From Notolepis coatsorum (lineage: Eukaryota > Chordata > Actinopteri > Aulopiformes > Paralepididae), in contig OZ020591.1 in the NCBI GenBank assembly GCA_963971535.1, positions 19,322,577 to 19,386,576 of the forward strand: DNA of 64,000 nucleotides. The letters are read 5' to 3'. This document shows, one piece after another, positions 21,191 to 32,800 of the stretch. Position 1 is the stretch's first letter. Each line of letters starts with the position of its first letter. Below the pieces are notes generated by a model. The model did no database searches. It was given only the letters and a program-made list of their open reading frames with translations, and was not told where the DNA came from. The position numbers and the translations under genes were made by a program.

Positions 21191-22079
21191 CAGCGTTTCC
21201 GTTAGCCGGTAATTACCGGTATTTGACCGGCAAAATCTGTTGAAGTCCGACATATTTAATCTCTCCGGTCTTAATGTCCGGTGAAAATACTTCCCTGAGT
21301 CTAAGCACAATTTGATTATTTGAATTGTATTAAAATAGGCTAAAATTAAATAGCCTATGCGATGAACGAAACGATCATTACATTAGTTTCCTCGTTGCTT
21401 CTAATAATGACAACGACGTTGTCAGCGAGAGCTTAGTGCTGGATGTGCGAACTTTTGTGAAGCAGCAGCAGCACAATGCAGTACTCCAGCAGTACTCCAA
21501 TTCAGCCATTTTCAATTCAATGTTGGGTGGGGGGCGCTGCTGTGCGGTCCCCAGAAAAGAGCCAATAACAGCTGAATCAGCTGCTCTGCATCGACATACT
21601 CTCGCAAATAAGTCATTGGGAGGTGGAGAGAGAGAGAGTCGTCACGCAAACCCACAATAATGTTGCCGTCTCTCTCTGCCAAATTTCTCAGTTCTTCGCT
21701 TGATATAATTAATACAAATGTCCAATATAACGGAATTCGTTAGCTCATAAAAATGTGATTATAACAGACTGTTGTTTATTAATGTCGGGCGACTGCCCAC
21801 AGACACCTATTTGATTTAAAGTCGGCAGCAGCACGAGTCTCTGGACTTATTTTATTTGGAATATAATGACTTTATACGCAAAAGTAGCCTAGTTTTAAGT
21901 AAAAATATTATAAATCTACATGCCTTGATGATGTCATTCTTTTGTTTTGTTGTCATTCTTTTGCCTATCAATTGTTTTTAAGCTCAATAAACTCTGACCG
22001 GAATTTCTCTCATTTGACCGGTAGATTGAAATCTACCGGACACTGAGGCCGGCAACAATTTTTTCTAACGGAAACCCTG
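21191..22079. mobile_element. hAT-like element, 889 bp
   Basis: 8-bp CAACAAAC at 21183-21190 and 22080-22087. Ends 'CAGCGTTTCCGTTAG' / (reverse complement) 'CAGGGTTTCCGTTAG'. CCGGTAATTACCGG-type motifs near the left end and ACCGGTAGATT near the right. No transposase reading of note. Confidence 0.9.
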
Positions 22080-22303
22080 CAACAAACTCGATTCTTGTAC
22101 CGGATCTCCTCTCTGGTAAACAAGAATACCCTGAAGACTATGGCAGGAGCTCATTCAAGGATACTACGACTATGCTTGCACCTCAAAGGCGCTAAAAAAC
22201 AAGATTACAAACATCACAAAACAAACTGGTCAGACTACTGCTTGACCTTACTCCTAGAACCCACCTCACCCCTGCCCACTTTGACAACCTAGGATGGCTT
22301 AGG

Positions 22304-22658
22304 CTGCAGTTAGACTGACTGATGTTTTCGTTTCGTTTTGAAGATGAGTTTCGCTTTTCCAGGTCGCAACGTAGCGGTAGCCGAGTGAGACATTCGTTTT
22401 GCAACCTGAGCACTTTCGTTTTGTCAGAACGAGGCATGGTCAGACCGCAACGGATCGCGTGTCGAATTCGGCACTGAGCATGCGCGGGAGGTAGTTACCT
22501 GCACATAAATCTTGAGAGCGCATTCCCGCCTCACGCGTCCACAGCAACACAACAACAACACAGCTATCGACCACAATATTTTGTTTGCTATGGCGAAAGT
22601 TTCAAGAGACCCGTTTACTTAGACCGACGACGAGGTCATACTGCTGCTAGAGTAGACA
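22304..22658 (+). mobile_element. Harbinger-like 5' end with start of a Myb-like gene
   Basis: From GGCTGCAGTTAGACTG to about 22658 the sequence is foreign to LINE C. At 22590 an ATG opens 'MAKVSRDPFT', stop, 'TDDEVILLLE'. This fits the N-terminus of the Myb/SANT-like protein that Harbinger transposons carry beside their transposase; the stop replaces the expected Trp of the WTDDE motif. Only about 22 codons remain. The element is cut off at its 3' side by LINE C sequence, so it is a truncated fragment. Confidence 0.55.
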
Positions 22659-23395
22659 ACAAGAGTACAGCAACTTGCAATGGGCCTGGTCTACAAGATA
22701 CACTATACGACTAAGGTACCCATGTACATGTCAAGATTACTTCCCAAAGGTCAGTGAATACCACGATCACAACACCAGAGGGAGCTCCACAAACATGTCA
22801 AACCCAGATTCGGCTCAAACAAGGGACTAAACGTTTCGCAATTATGCCACATCAATGTGGAACGCCCTACCCACAGCTGTAAAGGAATGTGAATCACTAC
22901 CCACTTTTAAAACCACTCTCAAAGAACACCTACGGGAGACTGCAATTTGAAACTGGCCCCTGTAAATGTCCTAACCCAACCCCCTCCAATGTACAGTAAA
23001 TGTCCTAACCCAATAATACACAAGACCCTCTTCTTGGGACCAAGTAAGGTTGTCGATAATCCAATGTACAGTTACACCCCCCCCCCCCCCCCCCCCCACC
23101 TACCCAACCTCCTCCAATGTACAGTTTCTTCGTCAAATGTATATATATACTCTCTTTTTTAGACTTTTTGTATCACGTACACATACTGCATTTGTAAATC
23201 TGGTATGTCATAAATGTATGTAGCAGTACTGTCTATCTGTATATCGTGTGTGTCATATATGTTATGATGAATTGAAAATGGGGGACCCTGATGTAAACAA
23301 GACGAAAGTCTTTCTCTGGTCTGCATCCCCTTGACAATTGTGTGTATTGAGCTGTACTGTATTGTACCCATTCTGCAATCTGTTAATACAATTTC

Positions 23396-23425
<30 letters not shown>

Positions 23426-23426
<1 letters not shown>

Positions 23427-23601
23427 GCTAGAAAGCAGCACGCTAACCTCCAGTCAGCTAACCTCCACAGCTACAGTAGCAACCTAGCCCCTTTCGGGAC
23501 CCGTGTGGCAGCATCACAGACCCAAGAGGGACCACCGCCACTACAGTAGCAACCAGCACGCTAACCTCCAGTCGGCTAGCAACACCGCACGCTAATAGTT
23601 A
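23426..23601. other. no gene; GCTAACCTCC-rich spacer
   Basis: Short repeats of 'CACGCTAACCTCCAGTC' (three occurrences) between the LINE tail and the foldback element. No exon supported. Confidence 0.4.
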
Positions 23602-24157
23602 ACCCCTTTCGTGACTGTGATGCACGGAGTGAATCCACAGTCACTTGCTCCTCAATAGGAAACCAACCTAGATTTACCCTGAAGGACTTGTTCTAACCGA
23701 ACCGTTCGTTATACAAGTATCACAGAGACATTTCAAAGGTACTCACAGTTGCACGAGGGTTTCGGACAGAGATACGTGATGGTTTGAAAGCTCTGCGTTG
23801 CTAATAAACATTTTAAGTATTTTTTATAAACTGGTCAACACTGCACTATTTCCGGCGTTGGCTGCCTGGTGTGATCACAGCGCATGCGCATCATGCACCC
23901 AACGCCGGAAATAATGCAGTGTTGACCAGTTTATAAAAATTATTTCAAATGTTTATTAGCAACGCCGAGCTTTCAAACCATCCCGTATATCTGTCCGAAA
24001 CCCTCGTGCAACTGTGAGTACCTTCGACATGTCTCTGTGATACTTGTATAACGAACTGTTCGGCCAGAACCAGTCCTTCAGGGTAAATCTAGGTTGGTTT
24101 CCTATTGAGGAGCAAGTGACTGTGGATTCACTCCGTGCATCACAGTCACGAAAGGGG
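23602..24157. mobile_element. large foldback (palindromic) element, about 260-bp arms
   Basis: The left arm (23602-23873) and right arm (about 23898-24157) are inverted copies. They share 'CCCCTTTCGTGACTGTGATG', 'CACTTGCTCCTCAATAGG', 'CAGTTGCACGAGGGTTTCGG' and 'ACGCCGGAAAT'. The loop of about 25-35 bp contains GCGCATGCGCA. Arms differ by only a few bases. No ORF. The outer CCCCTTTCGTGACTG motif recurs at about 63165. Confidence 0.88.
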
Positions 24158-24160
24158 CTA

Positions 24161-24629
24161 GCTAATGGCTAACCTCTTGTAAATTCGGTTATTATGTCCT
24201 ACAGAGACTGTAGAGTCGGGAGACTGGTTTACTTAAAACGACCCTCCTGGGGGGTATCTCTTCCAATATTATCCAAAGACTCACCACGTTTAGTCCAACG
24301 CATCTTTTCCCCCACATATAGTCCAGTCTTTAGTCCACAGTGAATTGTTTATATTGACCAGACTCTCAGTCTACCCGACTTGGCGCATGCGCATTTCCCA
24401 CACCACCACCATCCAACATTAGGGCGAAACGCTCGATGGATGGATGGATGGATGGATGGATGGGAGAGAACATTTTGTTCAAGGATAGATCTATTTTATT
24501 TGGTTAGTTTATAGATTTTATTTCGTTACAATTACTCATACATATCTATTTAAATATAATTACTGTAACACACAAGCAGATAGTTGGATATGATTATAGC
24601 ATAGTTATAATATATAATATAATATATTA
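24161..24629. other. no gene; (GATG)n microsatellite
   Basis: GATG tetranucleotide run at 24434-24463. The rest is AT-rich with no recognised element. Confidence 0.5.
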
Positions 24630-24985
24630 TTGATTGAAAACTTGCAGAATGGGTACAATATAGTACGGCTCAATACACACAAGTGTTAAGGGGATGCAGA
24701 CCAGAGAGACTTTCGTCTAGTTTACATCAGGTTCCCCCATTTTCAATTCATCGTAACATTTATGACATGACAACATGCAGATAAACAGTACTGTTTCATC
24801 CAGCCATTTATGACAAGATATACAAATATACAGTACTGTTTAAGAGACAGTTTCTAAAAGAGAGTATACATTTGAGGGGGAAGAAACTGTACATTGGATG
24901 TTTACAGGGGCCAGTTTCGAATTGCAGCCTCCCGTAGGTGCTCTTTGAGAGCAGTTTTGAAGGATGGTATTCACAGGTTTCTTGC
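24630..24985 (-). mobile_element. LINE C 3' end (end of ORF and 3' UTR)
   Basis: Minus strand: ORF end with 'LREAAIRNWPL'-like codons near 24900-24985, then 'CAATGTACAGTTTCTTCCCC', 'TGAATTGAAAATGGGGGAAC' and the tail at about 24630. 5' truncated. Confidence 0.75.
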
Positions 24986-24989
24986 GTCA

Positions 24990-25336
24990 CAAAAGAAAAC
25001 GTTTATAGCCCATCAATATATGCTAATCCAGTTTACAGTATTAGCACAGATAGGAGCAGCCAGGTAGAGTTGCCTCCTAATTCGTTTGTTTTCAGCTAGT
25101 TCCCTGCCTTTCCTTGCTATGGTGTACTGCTTTTTCTTAGTGGGTCCAATACTTTTTTCCTGTTTTATTCCACTTTATTACATATAATTTATTTACATAT
25201 GGACTTTAATGTTTAGATTTATTGTCTGGATTCTTTGAGTTAATACCAAAGTCTGGTGCAAATTTCACTTGAATACGCTCATTGGAAATACATTTACTGG
25301 ACAAAATGTTGATGTGTTCAATACTTATTTCCCCCA
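24990..25336. mobile_element. probable Tc1/mariner-like terminal remnant
   Basis: Ends at 25336 with 'CAATACTTATTTCCCCCACTGTA', which in reverse complement is TACAGTGGGGGAAATAAGTATTG, a terminus I recognise from fish Tc1/mariner-type repeats. A partial internal copy ('CAATACTTTTTTCC') sits near 25148. No left end found. Confidence 0.45.
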
Positions 25337-25337
25337 C

Positions 25338-25730
<393 letters not shown>

Positions 25731-26660
25731 TAATATTATTGCTAAAACACAAGGAAGAGGAGATTTTTTGGATGTCAAACCTATTAATTGACCTGTACAT
25801 TGATACAGGAGAGAAACCTATATCCTCTAGCTTGTCTTTATATTGAAACTTGACCCTCTTACTCTCTCATCTCTATCCTTGTTTCTTTTTTCTGTCTCAC
25901 CACCTTGAGGAGGACCCTACGTTTTCTCACATTCTTCAGGGGTTTAGTAACACATGGCTTGTTATTATATGCATGCTTTATACACAACACATGCATAACA
26001 TGGAAATGCTCTTGATGAGGAGATCTTTCCATTTTTCATATCATATAAAGATTATATATAAGAGTAATGTCACAAATACTTAAAAACATGTTGGTCTTAA
26101 AACATGTTGGTCAGAGAGAAAACCAATGAGGACAGTTTTTTTTGTTGCTTTCAAAATAAGTGTTTATTTGCCTTCAAATGTCTTGGTACATGAAAGGGAT
26201 GGATATTCTATGATACCACTACATGGAATTATCTTCTTTAGTGTTTGCTATTATGTAACTGCTTGTGGTTTATGGGAATTGCAGAGCAACCTGATGCAGA
26301 AATGACTGTAACTATTGTGTCATTATTGTGTGTATATTGACAGAGTAATGGCTGAGTGTTGATGAAACTATCAAAACATTCCAGGGACGAGATCAATTAA
26401 CTTTAAATTCAATCAATTCAAAATGTAAACAAATTGTTGTCATGTAGTAAAACCTTTTCATGACAAAATGGTGTCAATATTTCATTTTTAAATAGAATAT
26501 TGACTGAATTAATTTAATTAAAAACATCACATCAAAATGTTTGATATGCTAATGTTCTATAGATACGTGGGAATTTATCTATTATAAGTAAACTAAGACA
26601 ATGACATAGACAATGAAGACACTGAAATATAACTATGAATGTAATAATTAGAGGCATGTT
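25731..26660. other. no gene seen
   Basis: AT-rich, apparently unique. It could be 3' sequence of the dead zinc-finger gene. No exon, RNA gene or repeat end could be supported. Confidence 0.4.
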
Positions 26661-26668
26661 GTCTTGTC

Positions 26669-28180
26669 TCCTGTAGGGGAGTGTCTACAGACAGACAGGT
26701 TATCATGTCTCCTGTAGGGGAGTGTCTACAGACAGACAGGTTATCATGTCTCCTGTAGGGGAGTGTAGACAGACAGACAGGTTATCATGTCTCCTGTAGG
26801 GAGTGTAGACAGACAGACAGGTTATCATGTCTCCTGTAGGGAGTGTATACAGACAGACAGGTTATCATGTCTCCTGTAGGGGAGTGTAGACAGACAGACA
26901 GGTTATCATGTCTCCTGTAGGGAGTGTATACAGACAGACAGGTTATCATGTCTCCTGTAGGGAGTGTATACAGACAGACAGGTTATCATGTCTCCTGTAG
27001 GAGAGTGTATACAGACAGACAGGTTATCATGTCTCCTGTAGGGGAGTGTATACAGACAGACAGGTTATCATGTCTCCTGTGGGGGAGTGTATACAGACAG
27101 ACAAGTTATCATGTCCCATCATCACTGCCCACTTTGACAACCTAGGATGGCTTAGAGTAGACGACAGAGTACAGCAACTTGCAATGGGCCTGGTCTACAA
27201 GATACACTACACGACCAAGGTACCCATGTACATGACTAAATACTTCCCAAAGGTCAGTGAATACCACGATCACAACACCAGAGGGAGCTCCACAAATCAT
27301 GTTAAACCCAGATTCGGCTCAAACAAGGGACTAAACACGTTTCGCAATTATGCCACATCAATGTGGAACGCCCTACCCAAAGCTGTAAAGGAATGTGAAT
27401 CACTACCCACTTTCAAAAACACTCTCAAAAAACACCTAAGGGAGACTGCAACTCGAAACTGGCCCCTGTAAATGTCCGAACACAACCCCCTCCAATGTAG
27501 TATGGTCTTGTCAATAATCCAATGTACAGTGTTGTTTGTACAGTTGTACAGTGTCCCCCACCCACCCCTCCTACCCAACCCCCCCCCCCCCCCCCACTCC
27601 TACCCAACCCCCCCCCCCCCACCCACCCACCCAACCACCTCCAATGTACAGTCCCCCACCCACCCCTCCTACCCAACCCCCCCCCCCCACTCCTACCCAA
27701 CCCCCCCCCCCCCCCCCCCAACCACCTCCAATGTACAGTCCCCCCCCACCCCCACCTACCCAATCCAATGTACAGTTACTACGCCTAATGTATATACTCT
27801 TTTCTTTCTGGACTCTTTTTGTATCACAAACAGTACTGTAATTGCAAATCTGGTATGTCATAAATGTATAGATGTAGCAGTACTGTCTATCTGTATGTCA
27901 TGTATGTCATATATGTTACGATGAATTGAAAATGGGGGACCCTGATGTAAACAAGACGAAAGTCTTTCTCTGGTCTGCATCCCCTTAACAATTGTATGTA
28001 TTGAGCTGTACTGTACTGTACCCATTCTGCAATCTGTTAATAAAGTTTTCATTCATTCATTCATTCATGTCTCCTGTGGGGGAGTGTATACAGACAGACA
28101 AGTTATCATGTCTCCTGTGGGGAGTGTCTACAGACAGACAGGTTATCATGTCTCCTAGGGGAGTGTATACAGACAGACAT
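26669..28180. repeat. about 41-bp minisatellite, split by a LINE C insertion
   Basis: The unit contains 'ATGTCTCCTGTAGGGGAGTG' and 'ACAGACAGACAGGTTATC'. About 11 units at 26669-27113 and nearly 3 at 28067-28180, separated by the LINE C copy at 27120-28065. Unit variants: GGGAG/GGGGAG, TATAC/TAGAC/TCTAC. Confidence 0.93.
27120..28065 (+). mobile_element. LINE C 3' part inside the minisatellite
   Basis: An ORF of about 110 codons is open from 'AHFDNLGWLRVDDRVQQLAM' through 'VYKIHYTTKVPMYMTKYF', 'HNTRGSSTNHVKPRFGSNKG', 'MWNALPKAVKECES' to a stop after 'NWPL'. The 3' UTR has an expanded C-rich region at 27548-27765, the conserved tail, and (ATTC)n. ATGTC borders both sides (about 27112-27116 and 28066-28070), a plausible short target duplication. 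Confidence 0.85.
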
Positions 28181-28194
28181 GTCTGTGCAGTGAT

Positions 28195-28401
28195 CGATTG
28201 AATGAAAATTGTATTAACAGATTGCAGAATGGGTACAATACAGTACGGCCCAATACACACAATTGTTAAGGGGATGCAGACCAGAGAAAGACTTTCGTCT
28301 TGTTTACATCAGGGTCCCCCATTTTCAATTCATAATGAATTGTAAGTAAGGGTGCAATTAGAACCCTGCAATCCATTCTTTGTGGATCTAGCCCTAAGTA
28401 G
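28195..28401 (-). mobile_element. SINE-like composite, second copy
   Basis: Read on the minus strand: head 'TTAGGGCTAGATCCACAAAG', about 70 bp, then the LINE C tail from 'AATTCATTATGAATTGAAAA' to an AATC end. Head and junction match the plus-strand copy at 3456-3650, apart from about 10 changed bases in the middle of the head. The BEL/Pao element is inserted 6 bp beyond the head. Confidence 0.5.
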
Positions 28402-28407
28402 GGTATC

Positions 28408-29815
28408 TGTTGTGAAGGATCAGATTAAACCGAATATATATATTTATTTATGGATATATATTTAATAGTATTTGTATATCGTTTGATATCCCTTGTATAT
28501 TCCTTGTACATATACACTGAATATCCCTTTAGTCTACTAACAGCCCATAATAGTTTCATTCTCTCATTGGACAAGAACTTGGCGCCAGCAGCCAAGCCCC
28601 TTGGTTCAAGTTCAATCGTGCCGACGAACATGTCGTTACTAGCCCGGTTCCGCGTAGGAATACGTCTGGCGAAATACGAATGGTACTATTTGTTCACAGC
28701 GCATATATATATGGCGCAAGTAAAGTAGAACTTCCTTTTAGTCCCTTAGCCCTTAGTTCTTTACCCTCCAACCTAGTGGCAAGACGTTAAGCCTCACCCA
28801 CAATACACGTGTGGTGCAGTATGGTCAATTTGGCCTCAGAATGGCATTGAGACATCGTGTGGATTAATAGTTGAATTGTCATAGTTTGGCACTATACCGT
28901 CGAGTGGGACGTATTTCTATTAAGTTAATAATAGTCTATTATGTATGGTGCATCGTTCGGTTAGAGTTATAAAGTGAGCAGTACCCCCATCGTTTCCTCG
29001 CGTTATCTAGAGTCTTAACCAGGCTGGGCAGACCACGTGTGGTGCTTTCATCCGAGGAGTTCTGGGCCAGGACGAGTGGACCTGCACATTGGATTACCTT
29101 ACCCGGACGACGGCGAGCCCTACACGGCTTGGATTATCTACTTGCTTTGGGTGCTTTGATTATGCCATGGATAACAGCCAACACTGGTAAGTGTTGGAAC
29201 TACCCCCGAGAGGAGTCCAGGTGAGACGGCGCTCTAACCCGAGTGAGGTCGCCTCACGTCTCTTCGTTGTGGACCGGCAGCTACCGTCTACAAGAGGGCC
29301 CAGCTGTATTCATCTGTGGACCAAGGTTCTGTGGGCACCGTGTTCAGTACTCTGAATTCTCCCAAGAAATCGTTGGCCAGATGGGATATCGCCGGCGGCT
29401 CTCCTAACCCCCCCCCCCCCCCCCTACTGACTTACAACCAGCGGGACCCCCTTTAGTGTATCCAGCTATAATAATTAAGTACCATCGCTATAGTTCCCTA
29501 AAGAACCAGGTTGTATACTTGCTTCCTGCGTAACCAGAGATTGGACATTCAATGTTGATTTGCCTACGAATACTCATTTGCCTTACAAGTGCATTCAAAT
29601 CATAAATGTCATTAAGTGAACGTTGTATATACCCTTTGCTATATATTAAATATTCGATTTATACATTTGTGTGGACTTGGTTTCATCAGGTGGGAAAGTG
29701 TTCATCATATCTATATCATGTACTGTGTGGCCAGTAGTTAAAGTACATAAAGCGGTAGTGGTTTAATGATACCATACTTATCAATACAGTCAGGGAATTG
29801 TACCCCTCAGTTACA
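28408..29815 (+). repeat. 5' LTR of the BEL/Pao element
   Basis: Begins TGTTGTGAAGG and ends CAGTTACA; a near-identical copy lies at 35420-36821. Contains a C17 run near 29407. Open frames inside it are shared by both LTRs and are not genes. Confidence 0.93.
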
Positions 29816-29817
29816 AT

Positions 29818-29834
29818 TGGTCCTTCGAGCCGGA
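29818..29834 (+). promoter_or_regulatory. primer-binding site, complementary to tRNA-Tyr 3' end
   Basis: TGGTCCTTCGAGCCGGA starts two bases after the LTR. Its reverse complement, TCCGGCTCGAAGGACCA, is what I recall as the 3' end of eukaryotic tRNA-Tyr. The tRNA identity is from memory. Confidence 0.75.
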
Positions 29835-29859
29835 GGGTAACTAGTGTAATATTAATATA

Positions 29860-32800
29860 GTGTTATTAATATTGAAATGGCCTATGATGAACACTCCACG
29901 AAACGGTCCTCCTAACGTAGAACGCCCGCGGCGCAGACGACAGACACCTCAGTACTTAGAGGATTACGCTGTCAGTCAACTACCTAGCCTTCGACAAACG
30001 GTAAACGCGGTAAAAGTAGAAAGTAAAATTATGTCTGACCTTAACGACCAGGTTACCCCGACCACAGAGGCCCTAGTGGGTTCTAATGTAACTGACCAAG
30101 CTCACGGTGGGGACCAGGAGGGAGCTGACATGCCTTTACCCCCCGCCAATACCGAAGAAGTAGTCCCCGACCAGCCCCGGGAGGAAGACAACCCTACAGA
30201 GAGAGAACTCTGCACGGAACAAGATGAGGAGAGCGCCGAGGAGATAGAGCTCCAGGACTCCCCAACGAGTACAGCCAGGAGCGGCTCACCTCTACAACCG
30301 TCTTCCCCCAGCGAAGCGGAGAGGATGCTATCACAGGCGTTCCTCGTCAGCCTGACAGCCTCTACCGAACGCGATCGACTCCAGGGTGAACGCGATCGAC
30401 TTCAGGGTGAACGCGATCGACTCCAGACGCAGCAACGGAGCGAAGAAGAGCGCATACGCCTGGAGATGAGACGCCTTCAGACGGAAGAGAATATGGCAAG
30501 AGGCCGAGCAGACACCCAGCGTGCCGCTGCCGGTGCCCAAAGAGAAACAGAGCGCGACCTCGCTCTCATCCAGCGTGAAACAGAGCGCGACATCGCTTTC
30601 ATCAAGCGCGAAGCCGAGCGCGACAGACTACAAGCGCAGCTAATGGAGCAGCTGATCCTCAAGGCAACACCCTCTCCCTCCGCCAGGGGTTCAAGGAACT
30701 CGTCGAGACAACAGTCAAGGGCAGCGTCTCCTAACCGAGCAAGCGACCCTGAACTTGACCAACAGACCAAGCCTATACCCCCCGCAGACCCCCTTCCCCG
30801 ACCGGTCCAAGCGAGACCCAGCTACAAGGAAGGAGCGGCATACACTGCGGAGAAGCTAAATAAACGACTACAGGATCTAGAGGACCTGATAGAAGAAGAA
30901 GAGGGAGAGGAGGAGAACCAAGCCCGACGACAGCACAGTACTCCACCGGACCAGGAGGTCCAGTACAGCCCAGGCTATACCCCTGCGGCGCTGCGCTACA
31001 GACCCCCGACTCTATTCACGGGTGAGCATGACGCACGACCAGCCCCGAGGAATAGCACCTGGACCAGCGGGCCATGGTACCCTGCCGGTACCAGCCCACA
31101 GAGAGGCGCAAGAGGAGACTCGCCTAGGAGGCCTCTCCCCCAACGCTCGCCGATGTATCAGCCATCCACGGCGTCATACATTGGTACACCGACGTTTCCA
31201 GACTTCACCTATGAGAATCGAGCACAGTACACGGAGCTCCGGATGTGCTTAGAGACAATGATGGTGGATGTCGCTGATGAACGCCACAAGTATGCAATAT
31301 TACTGAAGCACCTGAAAGTACCCCGAGCGCACAATATAGCGCTAGCCTATGCCACCTCTACGACCCCATACACCGCGGCTCTAGCAGCGCTGGACCAGAG
31401 ATATGGACGTATATGGGATTACGTAATCCAAGAGATAAGGCATATTGACCGCCTACCCCCAGCAACAGACAATCGCTCATTAGACGACCTGTCTATAAAA
31501 GTGCAGTCCCTGGTAGGGATGCTGGGAGCGCAACGAGAAAAGGGTATGCACGAGCTATACGCCAACTCTAACGTCGAGAGGATTTTAGAGAAGCTGCCAC
31601 CCGCCAGACAAGAGCGCTTCAGGCGGCAGAGAGACCACCGTGATCCTAACGGTCCCGAACCATCCCTCCTCGATCTAGCCGACTTCCTGGCGAGAGAAGT
31701 CAGCAGCTTACGACTGGATACGTTCGTGCAGAGCACACCAAGCTCCAGAGAGGGACCCAGGAGAATAAACGATGGAAGAAGATCGGTGACTGTCATGCAC
31801 CAATCAGAATCAGTACCGAGCAGTAAGAACCACAGTACCCCCTCGAGGAAAGAGAAGTGGAAGATGGTGTGCCCGTACTGCGAGAAGGAACACTGGCTGT
31901 CACAATGTGACCTGTTCACCAAGATGAATGCAGAAGAAGTGAGTCAATGGATAAAGTCCAACAGGCGCTGTTACCGATGTGCGCGCAGTCACATGGCAGC
32001 CGAGTGCCGCCTAAAGAAGAGGTGCAGTCGGTGTGACGGAGCCCACCTAGATGTCCTACACGACAGTAACAGAAGAAAGCCTGCACCTGCACCATCGAGC
32101 AGCACCAAGGCAAGTGTCATGTACATTGACCCCGCCAGCAGCAGCGGCGCCCAAGTGCTCTTAAAGGTAGTCCGTGTAACATTGAGCTACCAAGATAAAG
32201 TCATGGACACTTACGCCGTCCTTGATGACGGGTCAGAGAAGACCCTTCTGCTCGCGTCCGCTGCGGCCCAGCTGGGACTGCGGGGGAGCGAGAACCAAAT
32301 GACGATTCGGACAATAAGAAGAGATTTAAAGACGATAAAAGGCGAGAATGTCTCCTTCACTATCGCAGCAAGCGGGCAGCCAGAGCGACGGTATAGGATT
32401 ACAAATGCTTTCACCAGCCAAGAAATAGGACTATCACAGTACACCTACCCCATCGCCAAGCTGATGGATAAATATGTGCACCTGCGTCAACTACCTATCC
32501 CGCTCATAGACGGCGCCACCCCGACCCTGCTGATAGGCTCCGACCATGCAGACCTCATAGTCCCGATAGACCGGGTCCATACAGGACCCAGAGGCTGTCC
32601 TGCAGCAGTCGAGACCCGCCTAGGATGGACACTACAAGGCCCCCTCGCTAAATCTCTCAACCGAACAGCAGCCACTAGCTGCCTCCACTCCAGAGTGACA
32701 GAAGAAGACACCACTCTCCTGCAGCATGTCGAGAGGCTATGGACACTAGAGACAATGCCCTTTAAGAACGAAAAGAAAGACATTCGTTCTAAAGAAGACA

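Larger units (their letters stand above)
20722..23425 (+). mobile_element. LINE C copy, RT catalytic region to 3' end, with two insertions
   Basis: It starts in 'EQMVEVNGTL', passes a long C run (about 20756-20774), then 'CGVPQGSTLGPLLFLIYAND' and 'LFLFADDSALLVSDKNKL' (the ADD catalytic box), 'GKTESILFGSNNKL' and 'DEITYLGSILEANLS'. A hAT (21191-22079) and a Harbinger piece (22304-22658) interrupt it. The C-terminus 'HYTTKVPMYMS...TRGSSTN' follows in broken frames, then the 3' UTR with another C run (23069-23097) and an AATC tail. Dead copy. Confidence 0.85.

Noticed and set aside
23602-24157. Long hairpin as a microRNA or hairpin siRNA gene
   Set aside because: Arm length, identity and recurring motif fit a foldback mobile element better; no evidence of transcription.
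27472-27924. Proline-rich and glycine-rich frames
   Set aside because: They arise from the C-rich expansion in the LINE C 3' UTR.
28450-28728. 92-codon frame, repeated at 35462-35740
   Set aside because: It is within both LTRs of the BEL/Pao element and shared only because the LTRs are copies.
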